Shown: in pieces, positions 58,395-64,000 of the stretch
How positions within the stretch are numbered: position 1 is the first letter of the stretch
Layout: each line of letters begins with the position of its first letter
Source: Channallabes apus
Taxonomy: Eukaryota > Chordata > Actinopteri > Siluriformes > Clariidae
Direction of reading: 5' to 3'
DNA length: 64,000 nucleotides
Assembly (NCBI GenBank): GCA_030522415.1
Contig: CM060114.1
Location: 24,694,804-24,758,803, forward strand
Notes under the pieces: model-generated
What the model was told of the DNA's origin: nothing
Databases searched by the model: none
Seen by the model: the letters and a program-made list of their open reading frames with translations, nothing else
Translations under genes and position numbers: made by a program

Positions 58395-58705
58395 AAAATT
58401 TCATATGTTGTGCACGCTGAGAAACTTTTCAGCTCATGACCACTGATATGACTGCTTATTTGAGTTGTTATATCCTTCCTGGTAGTTCAACCCAATCAGG
58501 ATATTTTCCTCCCATCTCTTTTTGATTGTTTTTTTTGTTTGTTTGTTTGTTTGTTTGTTTGTTTGTTTGTTTGTTTGTTTGTTTGTTTGTTTTTTTCCCC
58601 ACACTATTCTAAGTAAACTCTGTTGACTATTTGGAATGCCCAGGAGATCAGCAGTTTTTGAGATGCTTAAGCCAACTGGTACCAACATCCATGCCATGAT
58701 CAAGG
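58395..58705 (+). repeat. Dispersed repeat, family unnamed, copy 2, with (TTTG)n inside
   Basis: It shares the ordered blocks 'cttttcagctcatgaccac', 'tgcttatttgagttgttat', 'taagtaaactctgttgacta' and 'caggagatcagcagtttttg' with the copy at 26568 and with a common teleost repeat. A (TTTG)n array (58534-58592) has grown inside it. Confidence 0.5.
58534..58592. repeat. (TTTG)n microsatellite
   Basis: About 14 TTTG units. Confidence 0.97.
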
Positions 58706-58803
58706 TCACAGACAAAGATCATACTTTCTACTTTTTTAATATAATTTTCAAATTTCAATCTAATTTTCAATCTAATGTGTGATTTAAACATTAGCCAAGA
58801 TTT

Positions 58804-59255
58804 GGGTTACGTTCACATTACAAGTCACGTTGCTCAATTCCGATTTTTTTTTATCAGATCAGATTTGCTTGTCATCGATGCATTGGTTTTAAACAATCAA
58901 TGCGATTTTAGTAAAAATATGTTTGGAATTTTGCTGTGGACAATAAAGAGCAGTTAGTCGCCTGTGTTTGTTGAGGTTTAAAAGAAGGAAGAAAGCCAGA
59001 TGCCTCACCTTAGCTGTTTTATCAGCTATTGCTAAATCCCTGTGCTGCGATGCTGACTGACATCAGCAATTGCCTCACATGAATTACCATCTGCCTGTGC
59101 CAGTCACATGACTCCATATTGAACCACATATAAAAGTGATTTAGATCTGATCTGAAAAACAGATTTGTGTGTTCAGACAGTCCTAAAAAATCATATCTGT
59201 GCATTCGTGCAAAAAAACAGGATTGATTGACTTCAGGCAAGATGTGAATGTAGCC
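58804..59255. mobile_element. Non-autonomous TIR element, hAT-like (452 bp)
   Basis: The left end 'gggttacgttcacattacaa' and the right end complement 'ggctacattcacatcttgcc' are related, with further inverted blocks 'attccgattttttttt / aaaaaacaggattgattg' and 'tcagatcagatttg / caaatctgttttt'. The flanks caagattt (58796-58803) and atagattt (59256-59263) agree at 6 of 8 positions, which is compatible with an 8-bp hAT duplication. The family is known to me from fish only by its ends. Confidence 0.5.
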
Positions 59256-60982
59256 ATAGATTTTACACACTGTATGAATGTGCAGGTGTACAGGTGACCC
59301 CAATAAACTGTGCAGAAATATGGGGATATAATAAATTGAAAAGTACATATATCATAATATCATAGTCTGCTCAAACTTTTCGCTTGAGCAGAACAAATAC
59401 AATTTGTACTTTTGAATTTGAATTGTGGTTGTAGTGTATGGATCACTGTTTTATTACAGATCAGATCCAAATCCAACCTGAAGAAAGCAGCACAAGATAG
59501 AGAATCAGCACTAACAAAATCAGGCAATCTCTTTTTTTTGTTTTGTCTAACCTGTTTTCGCATGTATCATGCATGTTACACAATGTGGTCTGTGTAACCA
59601 ATCAGCAACCAACAGTACCAACAGCTTTACCAGTGACACGTTTGTAAACAGATACTAGAAAAACACAGTTGCAGAAGTATCACAGTGCCGAAAGTTCAGA
59701 ATGGTCATGCTATGCAATACACCCTTCAGTGGGTGTGTCTAATATTTGTAAATGAAGATCAACAATGAGAAGCCAAAAGACAAAACCAACCATAAAAACT
59801 AAAATTTAAGATGTTCTTCTAAAGATGTCTAGCAACATTAAATATGTCTAGCAATAGAGAGTGATGAAATTCACAAACGAGACAAAAAGTCTTGAAATAA
59901 GATTCAGATGGACAGAACAGAATGAGAAAGTCTGAGACTCGGACAATAGCAGAGACCAGGCTTAAATGAGTAGATCAGACAACCAGTCTGATGGTCAGTT
60001 AAAAGGCAAATCCCTCAGATGGCTAGTTTGGACACCCACAGGGGTGGGGCTGAATAAAACCAAATTTTCCAGTTGTGTAAGACAAGAGAGAAAATTCCCT
60101 GGAATTCCAGAAAGTTACTTCCTTCTGCTGGCTGTCACCTGAGCTCCCAGTTCCTGAAAGCAAGCTCACACATACACATTTGCACGAGGGGAAAGTGGGG
60201 GAGGACAGAGCTATAGAGGAAAGAATAGAACAAGGAAGAGAATTTAAAAAAACAAATGTCCTGACATACAGACATTACATTTTTCTTTTGACTTGTCCAC
60301 CCACCTAGCTTCACATTCTCATGATGTCACTTGAGTTCCGATGCATTCAACCTCATCCATCCTTCATTCGAACATCTCATTAATGCGGCATTCACTAACC
60401 TGTTTATATTCATTCCTTAACAGGGTTACAGTTGAGATCAGGATCCAATTGTCTGAGAGGCTAATTCAACACAGACTCGCACATTAATAAAAATGTCACT
60501 GGAAGGTCCTCAAAAGGATAGTAAAATAGTTACCTGAAGTAACTATCCATAAGACGGGGACATTAAACACCTTACTGTAAAGGCAAAAGTAAAAGTAACA
60601 TTTAATCAATCTGTATATAACATCATACAGCATGATATTTTGCTTGTGCCTGTTACCAAGTTAGAATTTTTCTAAACGAGGAAGCGTTGTACATCATACA
60701 CCCCAACCATCCTATCCCATCTGCCCCCCCCACCCACCCACATACACACACACACACTTTTTGCGAACCGTAACCTGAATCTTGGTCAGTCACCCGCACT
60801 CTGACTCTCACCTCTGTGCCCGTCTCCATGGCGTCAAGCCGATGTGTGTTAGCAGGGTCACAAACACGGTTGGCGCTTTGTATCCGTTAGCAAGGGTTTT
60901 GTATCCGCTCAGGACCCTGAGTAACAGCGCTAAATACTCCTGTTACCCTCAAGAGTTGTGAGGCCCGAGGGACATGCTCAAG

Positions 60983-60984
<2 letters not shown>
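59256..60984. other. Unannotated sequence
   Basis: No gene recognised. 60770-60980 is GC-richer and unique. Confidence 0.4.

Positions 60985-61060
<76 letters not shown>
60985..61060. repeat. (TG)n microsatellite
   Basis: About 38 perfect TG units. Confidence 0.97.
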
Positions 61061-61061
<1 letters not shown>

Positions 61062-61218
61062 GAGTTTATCTCAAGCACCCCATTAAGAGAAAAGGTGCAT
61101 CCAGGCCAGGTGGTCAGGTGGGGTGGGAGACCATACACACAGATGGCCATACACACAAACACACAATCCTACCTTTCATGTGTGACTGTCCAGTGGGCAC
61201 TCAAGTGCAGAAGAGCAA

Positions 61219-61280
61219 GGTGGGGGAGGGGCTACAGGGGCAAAGGGGTGTGTGCTGGGAGGGCAGGGAGGGGCAAGGGG
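61219..61280 (+). other. G-rich stretch with quadruplex potential
   Basis: Nine runs of three or more G within 62 bases on the plus strand (ggtgggggaggggc, acaggggcaaaggggt, tgggagggcagggagggg, caagggg), with short loops. Confidence 0.7.
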
Positions 61281-63587
61281 CATTTCCGTCTGAATGAACA
61301 CAGCCGACCCCTGCAACTCTGGCCACCTGGGCACTTCCCAGGTATTGAGGGCCTAACCACACAAACGCACACACACACATACACACATACACACACAACC
61401 TGTTCAGGATTTGCCTTGGGGGTACTATACACTCTTGTTTAGATCGAAAGACATGAATGAACAAGAGTCATACGTTCACAGTATATGTATGCTGTCTTCT
61501 ATGTTCTTGTATTTTTTTTTCAGAAATCCATATTTATATTTTCTAGGTTAAAATGTATTTGCTAATACAAGTCAATCTTGCAATGTACAGTATTAGCTTA
61601 ATAACTTGCTAATTCATTAAAACTCAGTTCCCACTGTCAAAATCTTTGCTTTGGAACACTACGAGTTAAAAACGGGCCTTGCCTTGGCTCTGACAACATT
61701 AGCTACAGCACAGCATCAAAGGACTTGCGGAACCAAAATTACAGACACCAAGACTGACCACGGACAGGCTTACAGAAACATGCAATGCACGTCCAAGTCA
61801 TAACAGCTTCCCTGCCAATTTTCAAAAAGTTTTTTAAAAATTGTAGCCCTTGCTGGTAAACTGTGGATCACTACAGGTCACAACATCACATCCATGTAAG
61901 TTACAATCCTACCACATGACTAGACAAAGCTGTGGGGGAAAGTGGGCACTGGGATTTAGTTAGCTGGCTAGTTAGGAAGCTCATTTTATCTACCTGTGTT
62001 AAGCAAATAGATAAAATGAGCTAAAACAGCTACTTCAAGCTGATAAATTAGCAAAGTTTAGTAAATAGTCTAACTCCACCAACCCCCAAGATACAAATAA
62101 ATTAATAAATACACAAACAAGCAAATGTGTGCTAAAAGTCGAAATACAGTATGTGAACACTAACCTGACCTACAAGATTCCTTTTTTAGGTAAAATGGAG
62201 TTAGAATATAACTATAAATTGGCATATGTATATTTAAATATCGGAAAAAAATTTTACAGTGTGTTAGAAACACACACATACACACAACCACATGCAGTCA
62301 GAGTCGAGGTCTCAAAACAGAAACAACAGGCTGCCCAAAAGCACTCATGGGACACTTTTAGTATTCAATCAATCAACCCTTTACAGCTACTCTAACTTGC
62401 ACCACTCACATACTGTATATACACACACACACACAAATTCTTGTGAGGACCTTGAATTTAATCACAACCTTAATCATAGGAATCAAAAAGAAATATTTGG
62501 GCCCTTTTAGTGTTTTAAAAAAAAAACTAGTTGTTAAAAAAAGCTGTTTTCCTAATGGGGACCAGTCAAATGTCCCCACAATGCCAATACTGTCAAATAT
62601 CCCAACCCCTGAATGAACAATTGGTCCTTATTAATACATTTAAATAAGCCTTGCCTAAAACACCCACATACACACAAACAAATTTTAGATGTGCAAAAAT
62701 AAGCAGGAAACCATGAGCAAACAATTACCACACACACATGCATCACAACTCATCATAGACATTAGCACTGTGGTTTGAGTAACTAAACACTCCAGGGATG
62801 GTGGCTATAGAATTACGACAATTGACGCTGCATTCTTACCTAAAGTGAGCCTAAAATGGCAGCAAGGGCCTTTTTAAGGGCCCTTATACCACACAAATAC
62901 ACACACACACACACACACACACACGCAAATGCTTAACGCACTTTACCACACACATTTAGCTTCGCTTTAATTGAATCCCATTGATTTTTGGAGGTGTATT
63001 ACAGCTCCCTCATGGCCATGTGAACTACAGACACACAGAGAGCTCCATTTGTTTTGTTACAAAATCCACCACAGCTAGCAGAAAGACTGATCTGGATATT
63101 GAATAATGATGGGAGTGCAAGGATGACTATGCAGCACACTGCTGGTCTTTCATTCATCATCCCTTCAGCATAGTCAACAACACCTTTCACAAAGTCAACA
63201 TAAAGATTTGGCCAATTGAACATTACACGCTTGGGCTAAAATGAATACAGTAGTAATAGGATAAAGTAATATTTAAACTAGAAAATAATGTCATACTTTT
63301 GTTATTATTTGTAAATAAACAAGTTAAACAAACTTTAGCTATGTCCTCAGTTTCTCCTAGATAGTTACTATGTTTACATCATGAAAAATATTTTTTTTTG
63401 TGATTGACCTGTACTGGGTTCAGCAAACGTCAGCTCATTTTACAGAGTCAATCATTGGACAAAAAGATTCAAATAATTGTTTCCTCGTTTTATAGTGTTA
63501 TGATAAGTGATCTTAAAGTGAGGTCAAGGAAAATGAACCGTGCATTGTTAAAGTTATTATTATTATTCACTGTAGTTGTAGTTGTAG

Positions 63588-63588
<1 letters not shown>
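61281..63588. other. Unannotated sequence
   Basis: No gene recognised. It has CA runs at 61365-61397 and 62895-62924. The block 62435-62600 ('ttgtgaggacc ... ggggaccagtcaaatgtccc') recalls a minor fish repeat found between CA arrays. Confidence 0.4.

Positions 63589-63618
<30 letters not shown>
63589..63618. repeat. (TTAG)n microsatellite
   Basis: Seven to eight TTAG units. Confidence 0.95.
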
Positions 63619-64000
63619 ACAGATAGTTTACCTAGCTATTTGAATCAAACAGGTTTAAACCAAACCTTATTTACATAAAAATTAACAAGTTGGTCTATAA
63701 ATAAAATCTTGACAAAAACTTGATTCTAATGTTGATTTTAACAATGGTGTGTTCTGTGAATGAAAAATTCAATAATAACAACTATTCAATAATAGCTTCA
63801 GTAAGTATATATTATACACAATTAAGCAATTACCTTAATATTGGGCTGGATTTAATAGATAAAAATATATAAAAACAAATCCCTAAATTAATCTCTAGCT
63901 ACAAAATGTTTTACAAGTACTTTATTTGCCAATACTGAGAAACTTAAGTGAGCAACTGGCAATATGATCATCAAACAGACATAAACTAGACAAAAGGAAA
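63619..64000. other. Unannotated AT-rich sequence
   Basis: No feature recognised. Confidence 0.4.

Noticed and set aside
62435..62600. Possible TIR element with 'ttgtgaggacc' and 'ggggaccagtcaaatgtccc' blocks
   Set aside because: The ends do not form a convincing inverted pair and no target duplication is visible; left as unannotated.
63589..63618. (TTAG)n as a telomere-like repeat
   Set aside because: Vertebrate telomeres are TTAGGG; this is a short tetranucleotide run.

Overview
The window looks like intergenic or intronic DNA from a ray-finned fish. I base this on very dense (CA/TG)n, (GA)n, (GATA)n and (TA)n arrays, many Tc1/mariner and hAT-type DNA transposons with long terminal inverted repeats (TIRs), an L2-type LINE with its teleost-style 3' tail, and tRNA-derived SINE copies. 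The repeat mix would suit an otophysan such as a catfish, but the species is an inference I cannot confirm. I find no host protein-coding exon, no rRNA and no functional tRNA. Nearly all long open frames are read-through of dinucleotide arrays or belong to transposable elements.

Layout: 0-10.2 kb holds a long TG array, a SINE tail, a PIF/Harbinger-like palindromic element with an exon-like remnant, a DIRS-like reverse transcriptase (RT) fragment, two mariner-like non-autonomous elements (3657-4261, 9096-10155), an hAT-like element that split a trinucleotide array and received a LINE fragment (4357-6180), and a wrecked Tc1 copy (7441-8354). 10-24 kb is mostly unique AT-rich sequence with microsatellites, an internally deleted mariner relic, LINE 3' tails, an old hAT element, a short palindromic MITE and a decayed Tc1-like transposase. 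24-37 kb has two almost full-length Tc1 copies in opposite orientation (24521-26136 and 35010-36630) that share one reading-frame defect, a second copy of the deleted mariner, a 1-kb TIR element (28649-29680) and several SINEs. 37-48.7 kb is largely unique sequence with simple repeats, a 30-bp minisatellite (45106-45496) and a 502-bp hAT element with a perfect 8-bp target duplication. 48.7-55.1 kb is a layered insertion nest: a TGATGG-type minisatellite interrupted by a 5.6-kb TIR element, itself interrupted by a 3.9-kb TIR element, itself interrupted by a 2-kb L2-type LINE. 55-64 kb has another hAT element with a perfect 8-bp target duplication and promoter-like internal sequence, two more dispersed repeats, a G-rich quadruplex-prone stretch and unique sequence.

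No genes act together here. The interest is in the history of the insertions: nesting, shared defects between copies, microsatellites growing out of SINE and transposon sequence, and retained exon, promoter or splice-like pieces inside non-autonomous elements. I did not find a convincing undescribed biological system; the most notable observations are the insertion nest, the frameshift shared by two Tc1 copies, and the promoter-like interior of the hAT element at 56.7-57.9 kb.
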